The notes below the pieces were generated by a model that saw nothing but the letters and a program-made list of their open reading frames with translations, had not been told where the DNA came from and searched no databases. From contig OY754473.1 of the NCBI GenBank assembly GCA_963575645.1, positions 6,448,001-6,512,000 on the forward strand: a DNA stretch of 64,000 nt, written 5' to 3'. Shown here one piece after another: positions 41,731-53,136 of this stretch; the first letter of the stretch is position 1; each line of letters starts with the position of its first letter. This DNA is from Xanthostigma xanthostigma (taxonomy: Eukaryota > Arthropoda > Insecta > Raphidioptera > Raphidiidae). The translations under genes and the position numbers were made by a program.

Positions 41731-42985
41731 GTCCAGTTAAGTCAGGCTTCCTTGGTCGAGTGTCGCGTATTGCAGAAATACCATTCGCTATTAATGATGC
41801 TTATATATCTTTAATATGCAAGCCGGTATGACAATCTGTGTGCATTACTGCATTACCGACCGAAGAGAGATTACAAAAATACTATTACCTATAAAGATAT
41901 CACGGTCATGGACGTGGACACGATTTGAATACTAAGCGGTGTTGGCTGTGTTCACAATAACGCAACGTAAGGGATACTGTTACTGTTCAAGGTCCTTAGT
42001 TTAAATAACATTCAGTGGCGCGTATCTACAAACAAAAATAATAGTCCTAAATAATAAAAATAAAAGTAACAGAGAATATAGAGTCACTAAATTATATACA
42101 CAAAATGTTTACAACACAGGAACACAACACAAAGTTTAGCTAGTACAGTAGCTGATTCACACTTGTATTTACAAAAAGTTATTTAAACAGATTTATATAA
42201 ATTGCACTCACTAAAGTTATTTATTTTCACAGTATAACTGAATAATTTATGTAGTAATGCCAGAGCACTGTGTCAACACAACGAACAGCTCCAATAACTG
42301 ACTGACCGACTAGCCCACTCTGCTCGCCTTTTTATAGTTTTCGTCCCACGCTTCTATCGAATGTTCGGGACGAATCGAGATTTCTTCTATTGTTCTCTCC
42401 AAGCGATTCTAAGAAATCGGGTCTAACTTCGCTACCTGCTTTCCACACCGAGATCCCTTCCTTTACATGCATTTGTATCTCTCCAAGCGATTGTCTGCAG
42501 GTCGGATGTTTTTACCTGATTTCATTGTTGTTGTTTCTAGTAGTTTCTGCCGATTCCAGAGGCGTCCCATCAAGGAGCACGCAACAATACGTTACTTTGG
42601 AACGTAGTAGTCTCTTGTCAGATCACAGTGGTCACATTGAAACAGTGAAAGTTATTTATTCCCCAGCTCTACCAAAAAGCTGCAACGTCAGCTTACGTTA
42701 ACTGATTGTGAACGGCGCTTTATAAGACCGTATCGATATAAGAATAATGAAGTCATTGCAATACATTAAGTTGTGAATTTATCGGTAAGAGATGAACAGG
42801 CGTGTATGTTTATATCAAAGTACACGGATTCTCTGACACGACAGATGGATATTCCAGTACATGTGTCAGGGCTTACGAAAATTATAATTTTTGTGGCGCA
42901 GTAAATCACAGAGTATTGTGGACCCTGCGGTTACCTGATCGTATGTAAAATTTCGCATTATTCTGGTGTGATAAAGCGCTAACAC
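41731..42985. other. Unassigned 1.25-kb stretch
   Basis: The 103-codon frame 42390-42701 (+) has a hydrophobic middle (CFYLISLLLFLVVSA) but no recognised relatives, and its region reads like decayed repeat (TCTCTCCAAGCGATT occurs twice). Not called as a gene. Confidence 0.35.
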
Positions 42986-43137
42986 AGTTTTTTTGAGAAA
43001 ACACCGTAATTTTGTACAAAACATTTAATAAAAATTATAAGTTGGACTAAGCAAGACATATTTACAAAATTTTATTAAAATCGGTTCAGTGGTTTCGGAG
43101 ATTAGCGCGGCCAAATTTTGTCACACGAGAATTTTAA
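42986..43137 (+). repeat. Tail of an unidentified lepidopteran repeat
   Basis: AAAATCGGTTCAGTGGTTTC with GGAGATTAGCGCG is a motif shared by many lepidopteran repeat tails. Only the tail is visible. Confidence 0.4.
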
Positions 43138-43141
43138 TATA

Positions 43142-43727
43142 CAGTATGTAAACACGTAAGGTGCACATAGGGAAATTAACATTGGGAAAAAGTGACTGGA
43201 TAAGAGTGAGCCTTGAAATCTTGTTTTTCAATTTGACAGATAATATTCTTTTGCAAAATGAATGTGTATACTGCCGAAGAAAATATTCAAATGATTACAA
43301 CATAATCGGACTTTTTTTATTAATGGGACATTAAATTCCCAAAAATACTTAAATATGGTGCGGGATCAAATATCTCCGCCTATTCGTGTAGAACCTAAAA
43401 AGACATTGGGTCACTGATTTACCAACGCGCATACGTCATACCAGTCAAACAATTTTTGAACGAAAAGTTTCCAAACAGATGGAGTTGTTTTTTTGTTTTT
43501 ATTTTTGTACAAAAAAATTAAAATAGTGATTTATAAGAGCTTTTTATTACTTATTAAAAAAGCCAAGTAAAATAAAAATAAATCAAAATAAAATAGAAAT
43601 CCTCAAGATTACCACGATAATTCAATAGAAATAACAATTAATGCAGTCATGGGCCATGGCTAACTCTGATCCAAGTATTTTTTCCCAATGCTAATTTCCC
43701 TATGTGCACCTTACGTGCTTACATACT
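43142..43727. mobile_element. Tc1/mariner-like MITE
   Basis: Terminal inverted repeats of about 45 bp begin CAGTATGTAAACACGTAAGG and continue through GTGCACATAGGGAAATTA. The element is flanked by TA on both sides. 586 bp with no transposase. The CAGT start and TA duplication fit Tc1/mariner. Confidence 0.8.
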
Positions 43728-44325
43728 GTATAAAGATAATCCCCCTAAAAAGTGGGTCAGTTAGTCACTCTCTCTATCTTACCCTCTCCCCGCTCTTTCT
43801 CTGGAAATATTGCTGTAATATTTTCCTAAAACAAGAACCACAGTAGTACCTTTCCAGTAAACAGGGTATTGTGAACCCTACACACGTCTCGCGCGTGTAC
43901 AAAGTTTGGTGTGACCTGGTATGATTCTGGTGTGGTCATCTTCACTTAAACCATGAGTTTGTGCGAGTCTGATATCAGGCTAATAAAACACCCACACGTC
44001 CGATGGGTCAAATATATGTCTGTATTTATATTTTACGTAAAGATGCGAGTGTGCGTGTGTCCCACCCATGTATCCATACGTATACAGCGCGCATGATCGC
44101 GTTTGTGTGTGTGTGCGTTGCATTTATATTTATTTTATATTATTCCTATTACCCGTTTTAATTCAAAAGTTGGATTTAGATAATGTCGAAGCGATTAAAA
44201 ATATTATTGAAGATATGTTTACACAATTACTTGCATTTGTTATATTATATTGCTTAATTTGAATAATGCCTGGTCGATAGAAAGGCAGGTTAACACCGGA
44301 TTTGCAGAAATATACGACGCAGATA
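43728..44325. other. Unassigned, with a short (GT)n run
   Basis: GTTTGTGTGTGTGTGCG near 44100. Otherwise no recognised feature. Confidence 0.35.
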
Positions 44326-44339
44326 TTAAATCTAACAAA

Positions 44340-44660
44340 TCAAGTAAATAAAATTGTCGACCAATTTTTCTCAGACCATACGATATAGTGACAAAAATGA
44401 TAAAAATACAAATCAATATAACACAAGATGACGTTTCGATCCGGATTTGGATCTTCTTCAGAAATATCTAAAAAATATAAAAATTAATTAGTATTAAGTA
44501 ATAGATTTCACGCAGGATTGAAACTTTGAATGATTCAAATAATAATGAAAAATTAATTAATTTTTCATTATTTTTTGAATCAATATATCGTATGGTCTGA
44601 GAAAAATTGGTCGACAATTTTTTTTACTTGAAGAGTTCTATTCAGACGTTAATCAAAGAT
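44340..44660. mobile_element. Probable Penelope-like insertion with 14-bp target duplication
   Basis: Flanked by identical TTAAATCTAACAAA (44326-44339 and 44661-44674). Ends are inverted copies: AAAATTGTCGACCAATTTTT with CTCAGACCATACGATAT. Inside, the minus strand carries CTGAAGAAGATCC, a 6-nt loop, GGATC and GAAAC, a hammerhead-like arrangement reported for Penelope-like elements. The piece is short and non-coding. The family call rests on this motif and is tentative. Confidence 0.5.
44430..44461 (-). ncRNA. Hammerhead-ribozyme-like motif (tentative)
   Basis: Minus strand: CUGAAGA fits the hammerhead core CUGANGA. A GAUCC/GGAUC hairpin and GAAAC follow. One unpaired base separates the core from the stem, so it may not be a functional fold. 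The same motif is conserved at about 49699-49721. Confidence 0.35.
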
Positions 44661-44674
44661 TTAAATCTAACAAA

Positions 44675-45889
44675 ATTCAGCAGAAGATAATACGGTTTCA
44701 ATTCAATTTCTATAACTTTTTATGTATCTTGCACGTTTTACAGAAGCCGACCTTAAAACTTTATTATTTTCTGCTTTTTAGTGTTTTTTTTTAACAGAAG
44801 TTAATTTTTTTTAAGTTTTGCTTTTTACTTTTTAGTGACTGAAATACGTTACGTTACCCGATGTTGATATTTGATTACAAAAAAACTTCTGAACCGATTT
44901 AAGTAAAATTTATGTGAAACCACCTTGAAGGTATGACCTATTAAACTGAAAAAAAATCATCAAAATCGCTTCACAATAATTAATGCTGGAGATATGAAGT
45001 AATATAATAAAAATACCTATTTTTTTAAAGCTGCTTTTAAACGACTGAACCGATTTAAATAAAAATGATATAGCGCCATTAAAGAAACATTTCGAACTCA
45101 ACGACGTTGAAACTTTTTTTATAACGGTTGACTACTTAAAAAAAACACACTTTTATCAACACCCCTTGTACTAATAAATCGATTTTTTAAAAATAATAAA
45201 TACACATGCTACATTTTGTATCACGATTAAATCGCTTGGAAAACGTTTGATGCAGCTAGCAACTGGGTAAGGCACACGATTCGTTGAAATAAACAGCTCA
45301 TGAGTGTAACTGTACACTTAGTCGCAGGTTCGCGTTACCATGAATTTTGACGAGGTTGCATTCTTTACGCACAGATCGAGCGAAAGTGCGACTGAGTTCC
45401 CATGCAGTTGCCAGATCGCGCGACGCAACAAGAAATTTTGATCATTAATTATTTTTTTAAACTCGACTTTTTAATGCAGTGATGAGAAGCTTTGAATCTC
45501 ATCGGATATAATATAATTGCAAACGAAACGAGTTCTGTGAACCAGGCTTTAGCTTCTTGTGCGAGCAAAGTTTATTGACGAATAATAGATTTTATTTCCA
45601 ATCTAATCACTTGGAAATAAATTGATTTTCAGACATGGTTTTATCAAGTACTTGTAGTCAGATGGGTGGCCGAAGCACACAAAAGATAGATTTGAAAATG
45701 TAGTGAAGTTATTAAAAAATAATGTATTGGACACTTTTTAGCCGACCTTTTAATGTTTATCAGTCTTCTTTTCTCGAGGGGTTAACCGATTTGAACAATT
45801 TCGACGCCATTTTCTTTCAGGAAGATGGTTTCATATAATTTTTTCTTAAATCGATTAAGTAGTACTTTGCTTTTTAATTAATCTTATTC
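44675..45889. repeat. Decayed repeat-like stretch
   Basis: 44742-44850 has CTTTTTACTTTTTAGTGACT and related motifs of the hairpin repeat at 1153. 44880-45130 has CTGAACCGATTTAA-type motifs twice. The minus-strand frame 44910-45101 is incidental. Class unknown. Confidence 0.35.
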
Positions 45890-46250
45890 CATTTTTACCA
45901 TTCCAACCCACAAGTGGGGAATGGTACTAGTTTAGGTCAAAAATAACTTTTCAAAAATTTTACAATATCTTTCCGTTTTGAGGTCCCCCGAATCCAAAAA
46001 ACATATTTTTGAAAAAAACTCTGTGCGTCTGTCAGTCTGTGAACACGATACAGGTCAAACGGACGAGCGGATTGAAACCAAATTTTGGGAGGATGTTTGG
46101 TATGCAAATATGAAGAGCCCTATTGTTTTTGGGAAAAATCGACGCACGCGCAGAAGAGATATATGCTATAACGGTATTTTTTATATAATAATGGTATACT
46201 TTTCATAACGGCTTATTATTCTATTTATTTTTTCAAGAAAGTTTTGTTAA
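45890..46250 (+). repeat. Repeat sharing a block with 51840-51970
   Basis: GAAACCAAATTTTGGGAGGA, TGTTTGGTATGCAAATATGA and the CGCGCAGAAGAGATATATGC block match 51840-51970 in inverted orientation, including one unit of the decayed tandem array there. The 76-codon frame here is repeat translation. Confidence 0.55.
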
Positions 46251-46961
46251 AAAAAAAAATTTCTAAACTCTATAGTATCGGAAATATTTTGAAAATAAAA
46301 AAAAATCAGCCGCTCTTTTGTTTCATGGATCTGTCAGAAATAAACTAGTTCGGCATGCTTTGATTAATTTTTACATGACGTGGTAACCATGAAAACGAAT
46401 AGCAAATATCATATTGAATACTATAGCCATTACCCGCGTCACCTCACGCGAAATCAGAAATTTTATTTTCTTTATTATAATCAAATGTCAACATTTTTGA
46501 AGTTGGAATGGTCCCGTCGCCCAATTGGCTGGAATTTTTTATATACGTTCATCCTAACTTCTCGAGGGATTACTAGATTCGAATAATTTCGAGGCCTGCA
46601 AGAAACTAGTCAAGTGTCAATTAAATCGCAGTGTAGCCCCGGCATGAAACCCTAAAACAATTTTATTGTAGTTTTTGATAATGTTTCTCTATAAATATCA
46701 CGTCGCTCCTTGGTTTCTTTTGTTGTCCGCAGCTTATGTCTGGTGTCGAAGTGTAGCTTAACAAAACACCCAACTTGTAGGTACTTAAATATGGGAGTGT
46801 CTCCTTACGCCAGTGGCGTTCTGTTGCACAAGGGGCACACACCGTTGAATAATTTTATCAGTGCATTATTTATGTCTCGTACAATTTTTTTCTGCTACGA
46901 ATTTTAAAATGATTTCAAGTACATTTTTGTTAGAAGTTACGATAGTTTTTAAAAGTTATTA
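46251..46961. other. Unassigned stretch
   Basis: Frames at 46380-46586 and 46710-46907 are not recognised. CCAGTGGCGTTCTG near 46810 resembles a DNA-transposon end without a partner. Confidence 0.3.
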
Positions 46962-47582
46962 CAGTGTAAACTCTTTATAACGAAACTCAAGGGACCGAGC
47001 ATTTTTTATCGTTATAGAGAGTTACCGTTATATGGAGTGAAGAAAGAAAAACAACCAAATTAACAATAATCTTCAATGTACTGTATAATCTCTTTATAAC
47101 GAATTTTAAGGGACCGAACATTTTTTTCGTTATAAAGAATTTTCGTTATATGGAGGGAAGAAAGAAAAATAACCAATTTTCACTAAATTAAGTTATTCCA
47201 AACACATAATATACCTATAGTTTGTTAAATTTGCCTGACGTTTTTCGCTATGCCAATATTTGTTTTGTATTTTAAGTATCTTATGCATGCCTTGGGATGT
47301 GGTGGAATAATCTTCATTAAATAATAGGAATTTTTCGATAAGTTTGGCGTCATCAAGTGCTTGTTGAATAGATGGTGATGGTTCAGAATGGTCCCCTTTA
47401 TGTCTGTAAACATTTGCTGATGCCTAAATATGAACATATTTCTTCGTAATAGAGAATGGCTGTTGCGTTATAAAGAGGGTATTAATGTATAGGTTTTAAG
47501 GTAAACCAACCAAATCGTAAAAATTTCGACGTTATAGGGAGTTTTTCGTTATAACGAAGGACGTTATAAAGAGTTTACACTG
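46962..47582. mobile_element. pogo/Tigger-like element
   Basis: Inverted ends CAGTGTAAACTCTTTATAAC and its exact complement, flanked by TA (46960-46961 and 47583-47584). A near-copy of the left end repeats at about 47078, so the left terminus is duplicated. 621 bp. It retains a small transposase remnant, so it is a deletion derivative of an autonomous element. Confidence 0.85.
47220..47423 (-). pseudogene. pogo/Tigger transposase C-terminal remnant
   Basis: One minus-strand frame is open for about 68 codons (47423 down to 47220) and includes IQQALDDAKLIEKFLLFNED, then SQGMHKILKIQNKYW. This resembles the C-terminal tail of pogo/Tigger (CENP-B-like) transposases as I recall them. An in-frame TAG precedes it at 47424-47426. 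The catalytic DDE core and DNA-binding domain are missing. It differs from the longest open frame at this place, which is a shifted shadow. Confidence 0.6.
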
Positions 47583-47644
47583 TATGTTTTAAATCTACTT
47601 ATATTAATAATTTTGTCGATTGAAATTTATCAATGGTATCTCTA

Positions 47645-47975
47645 TTACACCACAAGGGCCGAAAGTTTGATATTCTTGCCCTCGGTCCCTTGTGGTGTAT
47701 ACTATTTTGCTTCATACCTCGTTCGTAAGCACGCTTATTAAATACGTTAATTAATTAATTACATAAAAACACAGATAAATTCCAAGCAAGCAGCTTTGAG
47801 GTTATACACGAATGACAGCTGCTCGCGACTATTAGCTAAAATGTAAAAAGAGTTGCTATGGTAACGACATCTAAACAACAGTTGATAGGTGATTTTTTCT
47901 TTACTTCCCGCATAGACTTTCTGCCTTACAATTTATGCCGAAAGTATGTACTTTCGATTGAGGTATGAAGAAAAA
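47645..47975 (-). mobile_element. Repeat with terminal hairpin, copy 2
   Basis: Inverted match to 27190-27583. The hairpin (47645-47699) is made of TACACCACAAGGGCC and its complement. The body has GCAAGCAGCTTTGAGGTTAT and AACAACAGTTGATAGG. Confidence 0.65.
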
Positions 47976-48547
47976 TTTATTTTATTTGTTAAAAAAAGTA
48001 TAATTTAATAAGCTGTGTGTTCATTAGCTTATAAATATTAAAACTGTCATTTTATTTTTTTTACAAAAAAATTTTTAGAGCCTATCTTTTGATATTTTTT
48101 AATAAAAATCGCACCGAAAATTTATGACAGACTGTACAAATGACAGTAACACGACGGGAATCAAGAAAAATTCTTTGTCAAAAATCAGATAGGAATTTCT
48201 TTTTTTTAAAACGGAGGGTGCCACTGTTCAGGTGACGGATGGCCCGACGTTATTGAAGAAAGCCAGGTAAAATGGTCGGTCGGTGAATAACGTGACGTTA
48301 GCCGCTTTGTGCGTGTCGATGTCATCTGTATAAATTAACAACCTAACCTAAAACCAACACTTAAAGTGTATTAAACGAATCTAATCTTTATAACAAGCGG
48401 TTCGTGGAATAAGATTGCATCGCGGATTGTCCTTAAGATCACTTCAAACCTTCAATATTAGTAATTCTTATTTGGGTACACATAAGATTTGTGGGCACAA
48501 CGTTCTCCAAAAATAAAACAAAGTAGCTACTCTCGGCTGTTTGTTTA
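47976..48547. other. Unassigned stretch
   Basis: About 570 bp, no recognised feature. Confidence 0.35.
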
Positions 48548-48842
48548 GAATCTAAAAGGTTCTGAAGTTAGATGCGAATGCGGGCTTGCGTTTGTACAGT
48601 CTGTTGAAAAACTACGAACTCGCAACTCAACACAACTAAAATAACAATAACAACTTGACAGTAGCGTACTCGACTGTACTTTAAAGCAGGAAAACGACAA
48701 GTGACAAAGACAACGAGCGATCACGGCCAATCACCGACGAGCGCACGTTCCGTGAAGGTAGCTGGAAGGTGGTGGCTTTAAAATGTGCCTTTGCGACGCT
48801 GTTTGTGACTAACTTCCGAAGATTTAAGATCCGTGGCGCGTA
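48548..48842. mobile_element. MITE with terminal inverted repeats, copy 2
   Basis: Matches 13080-13333 (AGTTAGATGCGAATGCGGGC, AACTACGAACTCGCAACTC). It has about 50 extra bases (AGGTAGCTGGAAGGTGGTGG region) before the right end. The left end lacks the GCGCC tip. Confidence 0.65.
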
Positions 48843-49059
48843 TTATATAACACGTTCATAATATATTTAAAGATAGTAAAGAAATCTTGATGTTTTGTAA
48901 ACAAGTCGTAAAAAGACGCTTTTAAGGCGTTTACACGGCTTACTCTGATTAAACCATAATAGATACATCAAATTAATGTAGTACAGAATTGTAGGTCTTA
49001 AAAAGATCTACAGAAAAGTTTTTTGTTATCGCTTGTCTATCTTCTAAGGATAGCTTACT
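48843..49059. other. Unassigned stretch
   Basis: No recognised feature. Confidence 0.3.
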
Positions 49060-49146
49060 ATACCCATTTTAAAGTTAAGCGCTTTTCGTGGATATCAATT
49101 TTTAGCAAAAGTCTACAAATTCGAGCGAAACCGGACCGGGACGCTA
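49060..49146 (+). mobile_element. Hel-D 3' fragment
   Basis: GCGCTTTTCGTGGATATCAA and TTCGAGCGAAACCGGACCGG, then CTAG at 49143-49146. Confidence 0.6.
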
Positions 49147-49626
49147 GTTTAATAATAACATGAAAATAGATTTGATACTTTCCACCAGTCCTTATGTTAG
49201 TACCATGGAAACACTACATTATTAAAAAAAATACAGGCGATAAAAATATATATATTTTTTACAAATATCAATTAAAATTAATGTCTATATTATAATCTTG
49301 AAAATGTACGATCCAAAGAGCATAAAATAAAATATGGGGGGCCCGTCTTAACCAGCGATTGTGTAACTGAATCTTTCAATTGTTTTATTAAGTCCAGAGT
49401 CGATAAATTAGCATTTTACTTGACATTTACGGCATTTGATTATCGTCATAAAATAAAGTTTAATGAAAGTGTAAAGTCACAATCGCGTCTTCATCACTTA
49501 AATATCGTTGAGTCATAAATTAACGTAATTAATAATAGTTTAATGAAGAGGTTCAAATGACAGTACAGGTATTTATAATCTTCCTTTTCTGTAACAAAAA
49601 TTGGGTCGCGTACCACATTCTTCAAT
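49147..49626. other. Unassigned stretch
   Basis: About 480 bp, AT-rich, no recognised feature. Confidence 0.35.
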
Positions 49627-49800
49627 AAATAAAATTATCGACCAATTTTTCAGACAAAATATTAACAAAATATATAATTAATACATTAACGTTTCGATCC
49701 GGATTTGGATCTTCTTCAGAACTGATCTAAAAAATATAAAAAATAATTAATATTTAATTTCTAATTCGCTTTTTATAAATTTCTTCAAAATTATTAATTA
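49627..49800. mobile_element. Penelope-like repeat, partial copy
   Basis: TCAATAAATAAAATTATCGA and CCAATTTTTCAGAC, then CGTTTCGATCCGGATTTGGA with TCTTCTTCAG. It matches the left part of 44340-44660 and keeps the hammerhead-like hairpin. The right inverted end is absent; Hel-B begins 8 bp later. Confidence 0.5.
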
Positions 49801-49807
49801 ATTATTA

Positions 49808-50402
49808 CTAGCGTGACCTGTGCGAATTATGCGCACTAAATAAGTATAATAATTATCACTTTACAAAATTATTTTTTAAATATGATTGCAGGTATTCAAT
49901 TCGTTTCTAATTTTGCACACTGCTTATAACGTTCTTCTTTTTGCTGTATTACAATATGAAGCTCAGATGACAGATCGAAGAAATATTTTACTAAAATTGT
50001 CATATAGAGGCGCAAGTAGCAAAAGCGTTGAGCTAAGCCGTCAGATGGCATCATGCAGCTTTGCTGTGACGTTGTTCAGCGTTGCTCGCTGTTTCAAAAT
50101 TAAAGCCGTCAGATGGCAGTATGCAGTATTGTGTCTGTTGTATTAGAATATGAAGGTCAGATGACAGATCGAAGTGTTGACGTTGTTTCAAAATTAAAGC
50201 CGTCAGATGGCAGATGTTGTTCAGCGTTGCTGTATTTTAATTAATTTACAAAAACAAAAGCAATAATAAATTTTTTAGTTGTCGATGGCGGTAGAGCAAG
50301 CAATTATCTGTAAAATGATATATAATTTATGTGGAGAAATTGTGAGGTTTTTTCTAAAAAGGGAGGCAAACATCTTTAACCTTAGCGTATTAATTTATAT
50401 GA
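49808..50402 (-). mobile_element. Hel-B element, copy 5
   Basis: CTAG at 49808-49811 is the 3' end. The terminal hairpin has one changed base (GCGAATTATGCGC). The 5' end TCATATAAATTAATACGC is at 50402. 595 bp. Confidence 0.85.
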
Positions 50403-50493
50403 TGATATAACGTGAATATGTTCACAATATTTTAATGGCGTGTATTAATATGTCAACCCAATTACATTACGTATTCTGATCATCTATCTAAAT

Positions 50494-50789
50494 CAGGGGT
50501 CGGCAACCGTCTGAGACGGAAGAGCAAAAAGTTGCAATTTTTAAAATTTCTCAATTTTTAGAGCCGTTTAAAACTTTCATTTCAATGTTACGATAGGTAT
50601 ATTTGATTTAAAATAAACTAGTTTAAATACGAAATAATATTTATATTCATATAAAAACCCAAATATTTTTAGCACAAAACATATTAAAGTATTTTAGCTG
50701 GAATAATATAAGTTTTGCGTAGTGGAGAGCCGCAACTTGACATCGAAAGAGCCACATGTGGCTCGCGAGCCGCAGCTTGCCGACCCTTG
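50494..50789. mobile_element. hAT element (CAGGGGTCGGCAACC family), copy 1
   Basis: Ends CAGGGGTCGGCAACCG and CTTGCCGACCCTTG with perfect 8-bp flanks ATCTAAAT (50486-50493 and 50790-50797). 296 bp. It lies exactly in the 5' tip of Hel-C copy 2. Confidence 0.9.
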
Positions 50790-51079
50790 ATCTAAATATA
50801 TAAAGGGAAACCGTGACTGACTGACTGATCTATCAACGCACAGCTCAAACCACTGAACGGATTGGACTGAAATTTGGCACACTGCTAATTATTATGAGGT
50901 ATCCACTAAGAACAGATTTTTGGAAATTCAACTCTATGAAGGGTGTAACGGGGGTTCAAAATTTGCATGGAGAAATCATTCGAAAATGCGCAGGATTACT
51001 CCTGTCAACAAATAAATAAACACGTGTTTCATGCTTTTTCAAAAACAACCCTTACAGAGGGTGAAAAGAGGTAAATAGT

Positions 51080-52594
51080 CTATAATAAAACCGGTCAAGT
51101 GTGAGTCGGACTCGCACACGAAGGGTTCCGTACACTATGTACTTTTTAAATACTTTTGTAAAAGAAACAAGAGAGGCGCTATAACAATATGTAACCAGTG
51201 GGAGTATGCAAGTAGTTCAAGAATTTCAAGGCGTAAAATTTTACATAATACACCCCGGCGTTTTTATATTATAAACACTTTTTTTACAAAAATTTCTTGT
51301 AGAATAAAATAATATAAAGTTTAATAAATATACCATTATATCAAATAACAACGTTATGGCAAATATCTCTGTTGCGCATGCGCCGATTTCCCCAAAAAAA
51401 TATACAAAACTTTAGAGAATATTAAACCATTATGAAAAATATACCATTATTATATAAAAACAATGTTATAGCACATACTCCTCTGCGCATGCGCCGCCTT
51501 TCCCCCTAAAACTTTTTACAAAACTTTCTTTTAAACCATTATAAAAATATATATACCTACTATTATTATATAAAACAACGTTATTGCATATATTTCTTTT
51601 GCGCATGCGCCAATTTTTCCCAAAAAATTTACAAAACTTTTGTAAACATAGATAGAATAATAAACCGTTATAAAAAGTATGCCGTTATTATATAAAAAAC
51701 AGCCTTATAGTATATATTTCTTCTACGCATGCGCCGATTTTTTTCAAAAATTTATTTTACAAAACTCCTGTAAAACAAAATAATAAGCCTTTATGAAAAG
51801 TATACTATTATCTTATAAAAACAACCTTATAATATATATATTTCTTTTGCGCTTGCGCCGACGTCTCTCAAAAACAATAGGCCTCTTCATATTTGCATAT
51901 CAAACATCCTCCCAAAATTTGGTTTCATTCCGTTCATCCATGGTGTTGGAATGGTAAAAAATGTCAAAAATGACGTTTGCATCTGTCAAAGCAATATGTT
52001 CTAATAATTAAAATTAGTTATTCAAATCGTTAACTCAGAAGGCGTTGCATTTCTAAATACTAATGTCAAAAGACTGACTAATATTTGAAATGACATTCGT
52101 TTTTGAACAAATGCAATCTTTTTTTTAAGGCAGAACATACGCAATTTTTAAATTCCCATAGTACACTATGCAACAAACGAAGACAGACGATCCCCGTGTA
52201 TGCTATGGATTAAACAAAATTGAATTTATACAATATATTTCTATATAAAACTGTATAAAAAAAAAGTTTCGACGAATTCTGTTATACAAAATCTATGTAA
52301 AATTTTCTCCTCTTTCGTTTAAGACAGGTCTCGAATCGATCCGATTTAAATTGAGTTAATTATAAGCAAAAAACTTAGTTTGCTCCTCTTTTGGGAGTTT
52401 TGGGGGGTTTTTAATTATTTGTTGTTCTAGCGGCAATAGAAATACATACTCTGTGAAAATTTCAACTCTCTACCTATTACGGTTCTTGAGATACAGCCCG
52501 CTGACAGACAGACAGACGGACAGACGGACAGACGGACGGACAGCGGAGGCTTAGTAATAGGGTCCCGTTTGAGCACCCTTCGGGTACGGAACCC
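51080..52594 (+). repeat. GTGAGTCGGACTCGC ... TACGGAACCCT repeat, long copy
   Basis: Begins ACCGGTCAAGTGTGAGTCGG and ends GGGTACGGAACCCTAAAA, with AAGGGTTCCGTAC near the start forming an inverted match to the end. It interrupts Hel-C between AAAGAGGT and AATCAACATGGG. A GACA/GACG run lies at 52505-52545. It includes a decayed tandem array and a block shared with 3010-3480. About 1.5 kb with no coding content. I recall it as a common lepidopteran repeat of uncertain class. Confidence 0.65.
51300..51870 (+). repeat. Decayed tandem array, about 5 units of 111-124 bp
   Basis: GCGCATGCGCC recurs at about 51374, 51485, 51601, 51726 and 51849 with TACAAAACTTT and ATTATATAAAAACAA between. Spacing varies, so the array is old. 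Confidence 0.65.
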
Positions 52595-52772
52595 TAAAAA
52601 TCAACATGGGTGCCATTTTCAAAGTTTTTCAGGACGTTGATCAAGTGTATGTCATCAATTTTGAAATTAATTAGAGGGGCTGCTACGTCGAGAAAGAAGT
52701 AACTAAGGCCAAATAACGGGAACGCATCCGTGTTTCGTCTCAATCGCGTGCAAAGCCGCGGGTAACGGCTAG

Positions 52773-53136
52773 TTTTGATATATGGAGGGAATTCCGTTAA
52801 AGATCTTGAACATTCTGTATTACCCTGTCGTGATTACTTCAGGGTAATATGTGCACAAAAAAAAAAACAAACTGTTAATTTATTTTTACATAGCACACGC
52901 GATAAGAGTTAAAGCTGATCATAAAGATAAATCTAATTATGAAAAGAAATTAAATTTAATTAACTTTTTGACAAATTACTAAATTAGATTGTTAAAAATA
53001 TGAAACAGAACTGTATATAATAGGTATCTGTGACCACTAAGCAAAGTAGCTTATGTCATTAAAGTCGTACTTACCAAAATTTTTCCATAATAAGTTATTG
53101 TATGTTTTTAACCAAATTTCGATTTATACTTATAAA
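52773..53136. other. Unassigned stretch
   Basis: About 360 bp, no recognised feature. Confidence 0.35.

Larger units (their letters stand above)
50791..52772 (+). mobile_element. Hel-C element, copy 2, with nested repeat
   Basis: AAACCGTGACTGACTGACTG near the start and GCCGCGGGTAACGGCTAG at the end (CTAG 52769-52772). The 5' tip (TCTAAATATATAAAGGG) is split from its flank by the hAT element. Positions about 51080-52594 are a separate insertion. Confidence 0.75.

Noticed and set aside
42390-42701. 103-codon frame with a hydrophobic centre
   Set aside because: No splice support, no recognised family, and the surrounding sequence looks like decayed repeat.
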